Below, one piece after another: positions 56,426-64,000 of a DNA stretch of 64,000 nucleotides. Within the stretch, counting starts at the first letter, position 1; every line of letters starts with the position of its first letter. The DNA lies in contig JALXAM010000068.1 of NCBI GenBank assembly GCA_026992075.1, positions 38,474 to 102,473 of the forward strand, written 5' to 3'. The notes below the pieces were generated by a model. It was not told the origin of the DNA, made no database searches, and worked only from the letters and a program-made list of their open reading frames with translations. This DNA comes from Sedimenticola sp. GTDB lineage: Bacteria > Pseudomonadota > Gammaproteobacteria > Chromatiales > Chromatiaceae. A program made the translations under genes and the position numbers.

Positions 56426-56470
56426 TTGACATGCGAGTACATTCCGTTAAGATAGTAATCAATTACTATC
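56426..56470 (+). promoter_or_regulatory. TetR-gene promoter with overlapping palindromic operator
   Basis: TTGACA (56426-56431), 16-base spacer, TAAGAT (56448-56453). The perfect palindrome GATAGTAAT-CA-ATTACTATC (56451-56470) overlaps the -10 box and the likely start site, ending 16 bases before the TetR start codon. This is the classic layout for TetR autorepression of the operon. Confidence 0.75.
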
Positions 56471-56486
56471 TTTCTTGAGCCGACCC

Positions 56487-57095
56487 ATGCCTCCCCGTCA
56501 TCCCAAACACTTGCCGGCGGAAGCGCGCCGCGCCGTCACCGTGGAAACCGTGTTGGAGCTGGCCGCGGAGCGAAACCCAGGGGAGATCACCACCAGCGTG
56601 ATCGCCAAGCGTATGGGCGTCACCCAGGGTGCGCTGTTCCGCCATTTTCCAAGCAAGGATGCGCTCTGGCAGTCGGTTATGGAGTGGGTGGCCGAGCGCT
56701 TGATGAACCGCATCGAACGGGCGGCGGGGGTCGATTCGCCCCTGGCCGCCCTGGAAGCGATGTTCATGGCGCATGTGGCGTTCGTCGCCGAGCATCCGGG
56801 GGTGCCTCGGCTGTTGTTCGGTGAGTTGCAAAAGGCCGAGGCCACCCCAGCCAAACGCATGGCGCAGACCTTGATCCACCGTTATGGGGAGCGTCTGCAA
56901 GTGCTGCTCCAGCGCGGCAAGGCGTGTGGGGAGCTGGATCCGGCGCTGGACGAGAACGCCGCCGCCACCGCCTTCATCGGGGCCATCCAGGGACTGGTGA
57001 TGCAGTCGCTGCTGGCCGGGGATGTGAGCCACATAGCTCGCGAAGCGCCGGGCGTGTTCGCCCTCTATCGCCGCGGTATCGAAAGGAAAAAATGA
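56487..57095 (+). CDS. TetR family transcriptional regulator
   Basis: 202 residues. N-terminal helix-turn-helix: ITTSVIAKRMGVTQGALFRHFPSKDALWQSVMEW (about residues 30-63), followed by the all-helical ligand domain. The start is the ATG MPPRHPKHLP; a TTG four codons earlier is possible. The stop overlaps the membrane-fusion gene by ATGA. It very likely represses its own export operon through the palindrome at 56451. Confidence 0.9.
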   Translation: MPPRHPKHLPAEARRAVTVETVLELAAERNPGEITTSVIAKRMGVTQGALFRHFPSKDALWQSVMEWVAERLMNRIERAAGVDSPLAALEAMFMAHVAFVAEHPGVPRLLFGELQKAEATPAKRMAQTLIHRYGERLQVLLQRGKACGELDPALDENAAATAFIGAIQGLVMQSLLAGDVSHIAREAPGVFALYRRGIERKK

Positions 57096-58243
57096 AAATG
57101 TCTCCCCAGAAACGCAGGCTCATGGCCTTGCTCCTGGCGCTCCTGCCGTTGCTGGGGCTGTTCGCCCATGTGGCCGTGCGTTCCGGGCCGTTGGCGCCGG
57201 TAGCGGTGACCGTGACCACGGTGGAATCTCAGCCGCTGAACCCGGCCTTGTTCGGTATCGGCACGGTGGAGGCGCGCTACAGCTACAAGATCGGCCCCAC
57301 CGCCGCCGGTCGGGTCAAGCATCTTTTCGTGGATGTGGGCGACCGGGTGAAGGCGGGCCAGGTGTTGGGGGAGATGGACCCGGTGGATCTGGATGCGCGC
57401 ATTCGTGCCCAGGAGGCGGCGCTGAAGGCGGCCCGGGCGGCGGTGCGGCAGGCCGAGGCCAAGGCGGCCTATGCCAGATCCCAGGCGCGGCGTTACGAGA
57501 AGTTGCTCCGGGCGCGAAGCGTGAGCGAGGAGCAGGTGGCCGCCAAGCGGCAGGAGCTGGCCGTGGCCGAGGCCGCTCTGACCGCCGCCCGGGATGAAGT
57601 GCACCGCATCCAGGCGGACATCGAGGCCCTGATCGCTCAACGGGGCTACCTGAAGCTGGTTGCCCCCGTGGCGGGCCTGGTGGTGGCGCGGCAGGCGAAC
57701 CCCGGCACCTCCGTGATGGCCGGTCAGGCGGTGGTGGAGGTGATCGACCCCACCGTCCTCTGGATCGACGCCCGTTTCGACCAGATCAGCGCCGGCGGAC
57801 TGGCCCCGGGGTTGCCCGCCAAGATTCGCCTGCGTTCCCGCCACCAGCAGTTGTTCGGTGGACGGGTGCTGCGCCTGGAACCTTTGGCGGATTCGGTGAC
57901 CCAGGAGATGCGGGCCAAGATTCTGTTCGAAGAAGCCCTGCGGCCCATGCCGCCCTTGGGTGAATTGGCGGAGGTGACCGTTGCCCTGCCGGCGCTGCCC
58001 GCCCGGCCCGTGATCCCGAACGCCGCGATCCGCGAGGTGGGCGGACGGCGCGGGGTCTGGTTGCTGCAACCGGATGGCCTGCGTTTCGTGCCGGTGAGGC
58101 TGGGGCGGAGCGATCTCGATGGACGGGTCCAGGTCCTCGATGGCCTGAAAGAGGGCGAGCGCATCGTGGTGTACAGCGAAGAGCCCCTGACCCCCCGCAT
58201 TCGCGTGGAGGTGGTGGAACGGATTCCCGGGGTGACGCCATGA
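57092..58243 (+). CDS. Membrane fusion protein (HlyD-like periplasmic adaptor)
   Basis: 383 residues: N-terminal anchor (LMALLLALLPLLGLFAHVAV), lipoyl half-motif GPTAAGRVKHLFVDVGDRVKAGQVLGEMD, an alpha-helical hairpin (about 95-185), second lipoyl half LVAPVAGLVVARQANPGTSVMAGQ, and the beta-barrel/membrane-proximal domains. Acts in the periplasm as adaptor for the ABC permease encoded next. The stop overlaps the permease start by 4 bp. Confidence 0.9.
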   Translation: MKMSPQKRRLMALLLALLPLLGLFAHVAVRSGPLAPVAVTVTTVESQPLNPALFGIGTVEARYSYKIGPTAAGRVKHLFVDVGDRVKAGQVLGEMDPVDLDARIRAQEAALKAARAAVRQAEAKAAYARSQARRYEKLLRARSVSEEQVAAKRQELAVAEAALTAARDEVHRIQADIEALIAQRGYLKLVAPVAGLVVARQANPGTSVMAGQAVVEVIDPTVLWIDARFDQISAGGLAPGLPAKIRLRSRHQQLFGGRVLRLEPLADSVTQEMRAKILFEEALRPMPPLGELAEVTVALPALPARPVIPNAAIREVGGRRGVWLLQPDGLRFVPVRLGRSDLDGRVQVLDGLKEGERIVVYSEEPLTPRIRVEVVERIPGVTP

Positions 58244-59442
58244 TCAGCCTGGCCGGGCGCGACATCCTCCACAGCTGGGGCAAGTTCGTCTTCACCGGGA
58301 TCGGGCTGGGACTGCTGATCGGCGTCACCCTCACCATGGCGGGGGTGTACCGGGGCATGGTGGCCGACGGCAAGGCGCTGCTCGACAACTCGGGCGCCGA
58401 TCTCTGGGTGGTGCAACAAGAGACCCTGGGACCCTATGCCGAGTCGTCCAGCGTCTATGACGACCTGTGGCGCGGTATCCGCACCATGCCGGGGGTGGCC
58501 GCCGCGGCCAACGTCACTTACCTCACCATGCAGATCCGCCACGGCCGGCGGGACGTGCGCGCCATGGTGGTGGGGATCATGGCCGGAAATCCCGGCGATC
58601 CGGGGTGGCCGCCTCATCTGGTCGCCGGACGCCAGATCACCCGTGGTCACTACGAGGCGGTGGCCGACATCGCCAGTGGCTTCCGGTTGGGTGACGAGCT
58701 GAAGATCCGCCGTGACCGCTACAAGGTGGTGGGGTTGACCCGTCGCATGGTCTCATCGAACGGCGATCCCATGGTCTTCATTCCACTCAAGGACGCCCAG
58801 GCGGCGCAGTTTCTCAAGGACAACGACGCCATCTGGATGCAGCGCCGCCGCACGGAGGCCAATCCGGCCTTCAATCGCCCCACGGTGCCGGGTTTGCTGG
58901 AGGCGGTGCTCGCCTCTCAGACGGTCAACAACCAGGTCAACGCCATCCTGGTACGCCTGGCGCCGGGCTACACACCGGAAGAGGTGGCCGCGCCGATCCG
59001 CCGTTGGAAACGGCTCACCGTCTATGACCGGTCGCAGATGGAGGAGATCCTCATCGGCAAACTGATCGCCACCGCGGCCAAGCAGATCGGCATGTTCCTA
59101 GTGATTCTCGCCGTGGTGAGCGCGGCCATCGTCGCCTTCATCATCTATACGCTCACCATGGACAAGATCCGCGAAATCGCCGTGCTCAAGCTCATCGGCA
59201 CCCGCAACCGCACCATCGCCAGGATGATCCTGCTCCAGGCCCTGGCCCTGGGCGCCATCGGCTTCGTGGTGGGGAAGATCGCCGCCACCTTCGCCGCGCC
59301 GCACTTTCCCAAGTATGTGCTGCTGATGCCGGCCGATTCCCTGGCCGGCTTCTTCGCCGTGATGCTGATCTGCGTGCTGGCCAGCCTGGTGGCCATCCGC
59401 TTGGCGCTCAAGGTCGATCCGGCCGAGGCCATCGGAGGTTGA
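58240..59442 (+). CDS. ABC exporter permease (FtsX/MacB-like, DevC type)
   Basis: 400 residues: one N-terminal helix (FVFTGIGLGLLIGVTLTMAGV), a large periplasmic domain (about 40-275), then three C-terminal helices with the FtsX-family loop TLTMDKIREIAVLKLIGTRNRTIARMILLQ and LKVDPAEAIGG at the end. Works as a dimer with the ATPase encoded downstream. Substrate unknown. Confidence 0.9.
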   Translation: MISLAGRDILHSWGKFVFTGIGLGLLIGVTLTMAGVYRGMVADGKALLDNSGADLWVVQQETLGPYAESSSVYDDLWRGIRTMPGVAAAANVTYLTMQIRHGRRDVRAMVVGIMAGNPGDPGWPPHLVAGRQITRGHYEAVADIASGFRLGDELKIRRDRYKVVGLTRRMVSSNGDPMVFIPLKDAQAAQFLKDNDAIWMQRRRTEANPAFNRPTVPGLLEAVLASQTVNNQVNAILVRLAPGYTPEEVAAPIRRWKRLTVYDRSQMEEILIGKLIATAAKQIGMFLVILAVVSAAIVAFIIYTLTMDKIREIAVLKLIGTRNRTIARMILLQALALGAIGFVVGKIAATFAAPHFPKYVLLMPADSLAGFFAVMLICVLASLVAIRLALKVDPAEAIGG

Positions 59443-59443
59443 A

Positions 59444-60154
59444 ATGAGCGGGCAGGGCATTCTCATCGAAGGGCTCTCCAAGCGCTACGGCGAGGGCGAT
59501 ACCGCCGTGCTGGCGCTCAAGAACGTCAACATGAGGGTGGCCCCCGGCGAGGTGGTGGGGCTGATCGGTCCTTCCGGCTCCGGCAAGAGCACCCTGCTCA
59601 AATGCCTGGGGGCGGTGATCGACCCCACCGCCGGGCGCATGATGCTGGGCGACGAAGTGATCTACGACGACGGCTGGAAGGTTCGCGACCTGCGTGCCCT
59701 GCGCCGGGACAAGATCGGTTTCGTGTTCCAGGCGCCTTATCTGATTCCATTTCTCGACGTCACCGACAACGTGGCGCTCCTGCCCATGCTCGCCGGGGTG
59801 TCCAACGACCAGGCCCGGGCCCGCGCCCTGGCGCTGCTCGCCGCCCTGGACGTGCAGCACCGCGCCCAGGCCATGCCTTCCCAACTCTCCGGCGGCGAGC
59901 AGCAACGCGTGGCCATCGCCCGAGGGCTGGTCAACCGCCCGCCGGTGATTCTCGCCGACGAGCCCACCGCGCCACTGGACTCGCAACGGGCGCTGGCGGT
60001 GATCCGCATTCTCAACGACATGGCCCGGCGCTATCAGACGGCGATCATCGTGGTCACCCACGACGAAAAGATCATCCCCACCTTCAAACGTATTTATCAC
60101 ATTCGAGATGGTGTCACGCACGAGGAGGCGGGAGAGGGAAGAGGGTTCGATTGA
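59444..60154 (+). CDS. ABC transporter ATP-binding protein (LolD/MacB/DevA type)
   Basis: 236 residues: Walker [10 protein letters not shown] at 42-50, Q-loop [18 protein letters not shown], signature [15 protein letters not shown], Walker [14 protein letters not shown], and H-loop IIVVTHDEK. Starts one base after the permease stop. Completes a TetR-adaptor-permease-ATPase exporter operon without an outer-membrane factor. The 130-bp gap to tmRNA holds only the tmRNA terminator, on the other strand. Confidence 0.94.
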   Translation: MSGQGILIEGLSKRYGEGDTAVLALKNVNMRVAPGEVVGLIGPSGSGKSTLLKCLGAVIDPTAGRMMLGDEVIYDDGWKVRDLRALRRDKIGFVFQAPYLIPFLDVTDNVALLPMLAGVSNDQARARALALLAALDVQHRAQAMPSQLSGGEQQRVAIARGLVNRPPVILADEPTAPLDSQRALAVIRILNDMARRYQTAIIVVTHDEKIIPTFKRIYHIRDGVTHEEAGEGRGFD

Positions 60155-60254
60155 GGAAGAGAGCGAGTCAGTGCAAGGAGTGTTTCAACCTGTGGAATCC
60201 TGGCCCAACGCCCGCCTTTTGTCTTGGTCTTTTGAATTTTGGCATGGTTGAATC

Positions 60255-60278
60255 AAAAAGCCCGGCCATGGGCCGGGC
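60255..60278 (-). terminator. Terminator of tmRNA
   Basis: On the minus strand, GCCCGGCC (60278-60271), loop CAT, GGCCGGGC (60267-60260), then TTTTT (60259-60255), just after the tmRNA CCA. Confidence 0.88.
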
Positions 60279-60284
60279 GGGTGT

Positions 60285-60650
60285 TGGTGGAGGCGGCGGG
60301 AATCGAACCCGCGTCCGCGGATCCTCCGCCCTCGGCTCTACATGCTTAGTCCGTCTATTGAGATTTAACCGCTGACCACCCGACGGACAGGGCGGTTTTG
60401 CGGCGAGTCCGGTAAGAGTTTAACGGCTTGGCCCCGGACGAGCCTTGCCGCGATCCCGTGGTGGATGACGCCTCGAATCCGGACCCCACGGGCGCGGTCC
60501 GGTGAGACGGCACTCTACTGGTGTTTAGGCAGCGAGTGCGTAGTTGTCGTCGTTGGCAACTATCTTTTTGCAGAGGGATTTACGAGGATCTCTGCATCCT
60601 CGGCATGCACCTCGGGTTTTGCAATCCACGTCGAAAGCCGTGTCGCCCCC
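60285..60650 (-). ncRNA. ssrA: Transfer-messenger RNA (tmRNA)
   Basis: 366 nt. The 5' end GGGGGCGACACGGCTTTCGACG and the 3' end CGCGGGTTCGATTCCCGC...CCTCCACCA form the alanyl-tRNA-like domain with G-T pairing in the acceptor. The tag frame at 60557-60525 reads A-N-D-D-N-Y-A-L-A-A then TAA, differing from E. coli ANDENYALAA by Glu to Asp. Rescues stalled ribosomes with SmpB; smpB is not in the window. Open frames on the plus strand across this region are spurious. Confidence 0.95.
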
Positions 60651-60669
60651 GAAAATCAACACGTCAGAC

Positions 60670-60698
60670 AGTGTAGTGGGCTGGAAGTTCCTTCGCAA
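60670..60698 (-). promoter_or_regulatory. Sigma70 promoter of ssrA
   Basis: On the minus strand, TTGCGA (60698-60693), 17-base spacer, TACACT (60675-60670). The mature tmRNA 5' end lies 20 bases further on, consistent with 5' processing of a short leader. Confidence 0.65.
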
Positions 60699-60752
60699 CG
60701 TCGGAATGCAAGATGCTCAAGGTTTGGCGAAAAAGCTGTCACAATTCCCGGC

Positions 60753-62132
60753 ATGAAGAGAAACCGCTCGCGAACCCAACAGATTCGCCGGCTCCTCCTC
60801 ATTTGGACAGTGCTGCTCACCGGTTGCGCCCAGGCATTGGAAGTGGAGGAAGCAAGGCATCTGTTGTTGCGAACCGGTTTTGGTGCCACGCCCGAGGAGG
60901 TGGAGGCGCTCCTGCCCCTGGACCGGCAGTCGGCGGTGGATCGCCTGCTCAGCGGGATGCGCAGCCAGCCGGTGCAGCCACCGCCAGCCGGCATGGATGA
61001 AGCCTGGCCGGATCGTCGCACCCTGCGAAAGCTCACCCAAGAAGAGCGCAAGGCCCTGCGGCGCAAGCGCCGGGAACAGGGGATGGCGCTGAAGGAATGG
61101 TGGTACCGGGAGATGCTGGTCACTCCTTCCCCGCTCACCGAGCGCATGACCCTCTTCTGGCACGGTCACTTCACCTCTTCCTTGCGAAAGGTGCGTCAGC
61201 CGGCCCTGATGTACGATCAGAACCTGCTGTTCCGGCGCCACGCCCTGGGCAATTTTGCCGAGTTGCTGCACGCGGTGGCACGGGACCCGGCCATGATCCT
61301 CTACCTGGACAACCAGACCAACCGGGCCGGGCATCCCAATGAGAATTTCGCCCGAGAGCTGCTGGAGTTGTTCACCCTCGGGGAGGGAAATTACAGGGAG
61401 CAGGATGTACGGGAGGCGGCGCGCGCCTTCACCGGCTGGAAAGCCGACCGGCGACAGCGCAGGTTCCGTTTCGTCCGTCGCCAGCACGATTCGGGCATGA
61501 AGCATTTTCTCGGCCACAGCGGCCGTTTCGATGGGGACGACATCATCGACATCCTGCTTCAGCAGCCGCAGACTGCTCGCCATCTGGTGTCCAGGTTGTG
61601 GCGGCAGTTCATCGTCACGCCACCGGATGCAGCCACCCTGGCGGAACTGGCGGATGATTTCCGCAAGGATTGGGAACTGAAGCCCCTGGTGCGGAAGATC
61701 CTGCTCTCCGATGCCTTCTGGGCGCGGGACAACCGGGGTTCCGATATCAAGCCGCCGGTGGTGCTCATCGTGGGCACCCTGCGCCTGCTGCAGCTGGAGC
61801 CGCAGAAACTGCGTCTCCTGGTGCGGGTCGGCCGGCAGCTGGGGCAGGACCTGTTCGATCCGCCCAACGTGAAAGGCTGGCCCCGGGGAACGGAGTGGAT
61901 CGACAGCAACAGCCTGCTGGCCCGCCAGACCTTCATGGCGAGGTTGCTGCGGGGGAACAGACGGATGGGGCTTGCCGCGGGTCCCGCCCTGAGCCGGCTG
62001 GCGATACGATACGACTTGCAAACGTTGTCGCGCATGTTGCTGGCCGAACCGCCCGTGAACGGCCCCTCCCGCACCAGTGGTTCGGAAACGGTGGCCGCAC
62101 TGTTGCGGGACCTCTCCTGGCAATTGATGTGA
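60753..62132 (+). CDS. DUF1800 family exported protein
   Basis: 459 residues: N-terminal signal with LLTGC (possible lipobox), then the DUF1800 domain with ARHLLLRTGFGATPEEVEALLP, the landmarks MTLFWHGHFTSSLRKV, MILYLDNQTNRAGHPNENFARELLELFTLGEGNY and the C-terminal FDPPNVKGWPRGTEWIDSNSLLARQ. DUF1800 and DUF1501 genes travel as pairs in many bacteria; function unknown. The start ATG at 60753 is used because the longer frame runs antisense through tmRNA. Confidence 0.87.
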   Translation: MKRNRSRTQQIRRLLLIWTVLLTGCAQALEVEEARHLLLRTGFGATPEEVEALLPLDRQSAVDRLLSGMRSQPVQPPPAGMDEAWPDRRTLRKLTQEERKALRRKRREQGMALKEWWYREMLVTPSPLTERMTLFWHGHFTSSLRKVRQPALMYDQNLLFRRHALGNFAELLHAVARDPAMILYLDNQTNRAGHPNENFARELLELFTLGEGNYREQDVREAARAFTGWKADRRQRRFRFVRRQHDSGMKHFLGHSGRFDGDDIIDILLQQPQTARHLVSRLWRQFIVTPPDAATLAELADDFRKDWELKPLVRKILLSDAFWARDNRGSDIKPPVVLIVGTLRLLQLEPQKLRLLVRVGRQLGQDLFDPPNVKGWPRGTEWIDSNSLLARQTFMARLLRGNRRMGLAAGPALSRLAIRYDLQTLSRMLLAEPPVNGPSRTSGSETVAALLRDLSWQLM

Positions 62133-62139
62133 GGTTGGG

Positions 62140-63297
62140 GTGAAACTGAGCCGGCGCCATTTCCTCACCCTGACCGGTGGCACCCTGGCGAGCCTGGGTT
62201 TTTCCCGGTGGTCTCTGGCGCAGGTGCCGGAAAGACGAGTGCTGGTGTTGCTGGAGCTGCAGGGAGGGCAGGACGGGCTCAATACCTTCATTCCCGATGA
62301 CCCGGAATACGAGCGACTGCGCCCGCGCTTGGCCATTCCCAGGGGCCAGCGTCTGCCCATCTCTCCCCACCTGGGCCTTCATCCGGCGCTGGAGCCTCTT
62401 CTGCCGGCCTGGCACGCCGGGGAGATGGCGCTGGTCCAGGGATTGGGATACCCGCGTCCCAACCGCTCCCATTTCCGTGGCATTGAGATCTGGGATACCG
62501 GAGCCAGCGGCGGAGAGTACCTGGACAGTGGGTGGCTGGCCCGGGGGTTGCCGGCCTCTTTTCGGGGCGGATACCTCACTGACGGCATCGTTCTGGGTCA
62601 CAATCCGGGACCCCTCAGCGGGGCGGGATGCGAGCCCCTGGTGATGCAGCGCCTGGACACATTTCTCCGCCGGGCCCAACGGTTCCGGGAATTGACTGCC
62701 CGAAGCCGAAACCCGGCCCTGGCCCATCTCCTGGCTGTGGAATCTGGCCTGGCCCGGGCTCGGGGCGATCTCGCCCGTGCGCTGGCTGGGGTCGATCTGC
62801 AGGAGGATGCCTTTCCCAACAGCCGTATCGGTCGGGCGATGGCCGACGCGGCACGACTGATCCTTGCCGGAAACACAGCGCCGGTGATCAAGCTCTCCCA
62901 CGGTAGTTTCGACACCCACTCCAACCAGCTGGGCCGGCACGAACGGCTGCTGCGCCAGCTCGCGCAGGCGCTGGCCGCCTTTCGCCGGGTGCTCCAGGCA
63001 CAGGGCGCCTGGGACCGGGTGCTGCTGATGACCTATTCGGAATTCGGGCGTCGGGTGGCGGAAAATGGCAGTGCCGGCACCGATCATGGACAGGCCGCCA
63101 CTCACTTTCTGCTCGGGGGCCGGGTCAAGGGCGGCCTGCATGGCGAGCATCCCTCGTTGCGGCACCTGGCCGATGGTGATCTGGCCTACACCACCGATTT
63201 CCGGCGGCTCTACGACAGCGTGCTGGTGGGCTGGTTTGGCGTGGGAGGGCTCTACCCGCGCAGGCAGCAACCCCTCCTGCCGGTGCTGCGCAGCTGA
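62140..63297 (+). CDS. DUF1501 family protein with Tat signal
   Basis: 385 residues from a GTG start: twin-arginine signal LSRRHFLTLTGGTLASLGFS, then the DUF1501 domain (VLVLLELQGGQDGLNTFIP, HPALEPLLPAWHAGEMALVQGLGYPRPNRSHF, MTYSEFGRRVAENGSAGTDHGQAATHFLLGGRVKGG). The fold is related to sulfatase/alkaline-phosphatase-like proteins, and the Asp/His residues in GTDHGQA are conserved. It follows the DUF1800 gene by 7 bp. Likely exported folded to the periplasm by Tat. Confidence 0.88.
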   Translation: MKLSRRHFLTLTGGTLASLGFSRWSLAQVPERRVLVLLELQGGQDGLNTFIPDDPEYERLRPRLAIPRGQRLPISPHLGLHPALEPLLPAWHAGEMALVQGLGYPRPNRSHFRGIEIWDTGASGGEYLDSGWLARGLPASFRGGYLTDGIVLGHNPGPLSGAGCEPLVMQRLDTFLRRAQRFRELTARSRNPALAHLLAVESGLARARGDLARALAGVDLQEDAFPNSRIGRAMADAARLILAGNTAPVIKLSHGSFDTHSNQLGRHERLLRQLAQALAAFRRVLQAQGAWDRVLLMTYSEFGRRVAENGSAGTDHGQAATHFLLGGRVKGGLHGEHPSLRHLADGDLAYTTDFRRLYDSVLVGWFGVGGLYPRRQQPLLPVLRS

Positions 63298-63399
63298 CTC
63301 GTTGCTTTGCCGGTGCGGTGTTTATCGCCTGCGAAATGTCACTGCAGCCTGGCCGTCCGGTTCCTACAATGAGTGGATAATTTTTTCCGGGAACCTGAA

Positions 63400-63879
63400 A
63401 TGGAACTTTCGGAACGCGAGAAGAGGTCGGCGCGCTGGGCCCACGACCTGTTCGTGCTCAACATCTTCTTCTTCCACCTGCTGCTCACTCCGGCCACCCT
63501 GGTGCTGGACCTGGGGCGCAAGGGAATGCTGATCCCGCTGGCCTTTTCGGGGGTGGTGATCGCCTACACCTGGTGGCGCGCCCGCAGTGAACAACGTCCT
63601 TTCGTCGCCGCCCACTGGCAACTGGCGCTCCGCCGCTGCAAGCTGCTGATCTGGGGCTATGCCGGCACCGCTGCCATCTTCCTGCTGGCGGAGCTGCTCA
63701 CCGCCGGCATGAAGGATGCCCACATGGCCAACATCATGCTCACCGTGGTCACCCGCATCGCCATCATGCCCACGCTGATCATGGCCATGGTCACCGTGGT
63801 GATGGAGGCGGCCGCCGGTGGGCAGGCGGGTAAGGGGGAGTGGCCGGGTTCGAAGAAGGTGGCTGAAGCCGAGGGTTAA
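63400..63879 (+). CDS. Small integral membrane protein
   Basis: 159 residues, three or four membrane helices: FVLNIFFFHLLLTPATLVLDLG, GMLIPLAFSGVVIAYTWW, CKLLIWGYAGTAAIFLLAELL and IMLTVVTRIAIMPTLIMAMVTVVM, with a hydrophilic C-terminus. Family not recognised. The start is the ATG MELSEREKRS; a GTG nine codons earlier is in frame. It lies 102 bp after the DUF1501 gene, same strand. Confidence 0.65.
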   Translation: MELSEREKRSARWAHDLFVLNIFFFHLLLTPATLVLDLGRKGMLIPLAFSGVVIAYTWWRARSEQRPFVAAHWQLALRRCKLLIWGYAGTAAIFLLAELLTAGMKDAHMANIMLTVVTRIAIMPTLIMAMVTVVMEAAAGGQAGKGEWPGSKKVAEAEG

Positions 63880-63921
63880 AGGGAAAAAGGTTTCTTGCTT
63901 TTCCGGTCCCCTCACCCCTGG

Positions 63922-63944
63922 CCCCTCTCCCTGAGGGAGAGGGG
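63922..63944 (+). repeat. CCCCTCTCCCT palindromic hairpin
   Basis: CCCCTCTCCCT (63922-63932), two bases, then GGGAGAGGGG (63935-63944). A short perfect stem following the membrane-protein gene. The surrounding 63880-64000 contains no gene. Confidence 0.6.
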
Positions 63945-63968
63945 AAATTAATACCGGCTGCTTCATTT

Positions 63969-64000
63969 CCCCCTCCCCCGCTCGCGGGGGAGGGTTGGGG
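63969..64000 (+). repeat. C-rich 32-bp hairpin repeat, copy 2 (runs to window edge)
   Basis: Reverse complement of the unit at 22468-22499, differing in the loop (GCTCGC against a loop containing ACAA). The repeat may continue past the window end. Confidence 0.6.

Noticed and set aside
60465..60752. Upstream extension of the DUF1800 reading frame
   Set aside because: It runs antisense through tmRNA and its promoter; the signal peptide beginning at 60753 marks the real start.

Overview
The window is about 63% GC and densely coded. It looks like a chromosome segment of a gammaproteobacterium that grows by chemolithoautotrophic sulfur oxidation. The pointers to this lifestyle are a sulfur-oxidizer type (homo-oligomeric, single-domain) ATP sulfurylase (sat), a class I phosphoribulokinase, and several cytochrome/redox proteins. 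The pointers to Gammaproteobacteria are the gene orders recN-nadK, grpE-dnaK-dnaJ-dapB, lapB-pyrF, tpiA-secG-tRNA-Leu-nuo, a DUF2782 protein, and a tmRNA tag of the ANDDNYALAA type. I cannot name the species from sequence alone. There are no transposases, CRISPR arrays or complete prophages.

Layout. 1-7.8 kb: recN (cut by the window edge) and nadK on the minus strand, then the heat-shock cluster hrcA-grpE-dnaK-dnaJ with two near-perfect sigma32 promoters, then dapB. 8-14 kb: lapB-pyrF, a 294-bp REP-bounded noncoding element, sat, a nudix hydrolase, and convergent GNAT and RoxA genes. 14-15.6 kb: two tRNA-Ser genes flanking a broken tRNA-Ser copy, with a truncated phage-type repressor and a DUF72 gene beside them; this is the most mobile-element-like spot. 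15.8-22.2 kb: a CNP1-like exported protein, then parE and parC separated by a dihaem cytochrome-DUF302 fusion and a second DUF302 protein. 22.2-29.8 kb (minus strand): REP-like repeats, phosphoribulokinase, and a MoxR-DUF58-DUF4381-VWA-VWA-TPR operon whose TPR protein carries a very long Gln/Glu-rich tail.

30-46 kb: tpiA, secG, tRNA-Leu(GAG), then a complete 14-gene complex I operon (nuoA to nuoN, separate nuoC and nuoD) behind a good sigma70 promoter, interrupted only by a palindromic REP-like insert between nuoL and nuoM. 46-51.5 kb: small envelope proteins, a membrane-anchored coiled-coil protein overlapping a DUF2782 gene, an orphan amino-acid-type binding protein, and a protein-disulfide-oxidoreductase/thioredoxin-reductase fusion with a small coiled-coil partner and a DUF1134 protein. 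51.6-54.9 kb: gnd-zwf (oxidative pentose phosphate pathway) followed by an unrecognised acidic protein.

55-64 kb: a permease gene behind a strongly structured RNA leader, which is the best candidate for an undescribed or unassigned regulatory element here; a TetR-controlled membrane-fusion/ABC exporter operon with a clear palindromic operator; tmRNA (ssrA, minus strand); and a DUF1800-DUF1501-membrane protein cluster. Short palindromic repeats (a GTAG-headed REP family, a second REP-like type, and C-rich hairpin repeats) occur in most of the intergenic gaps between operons.
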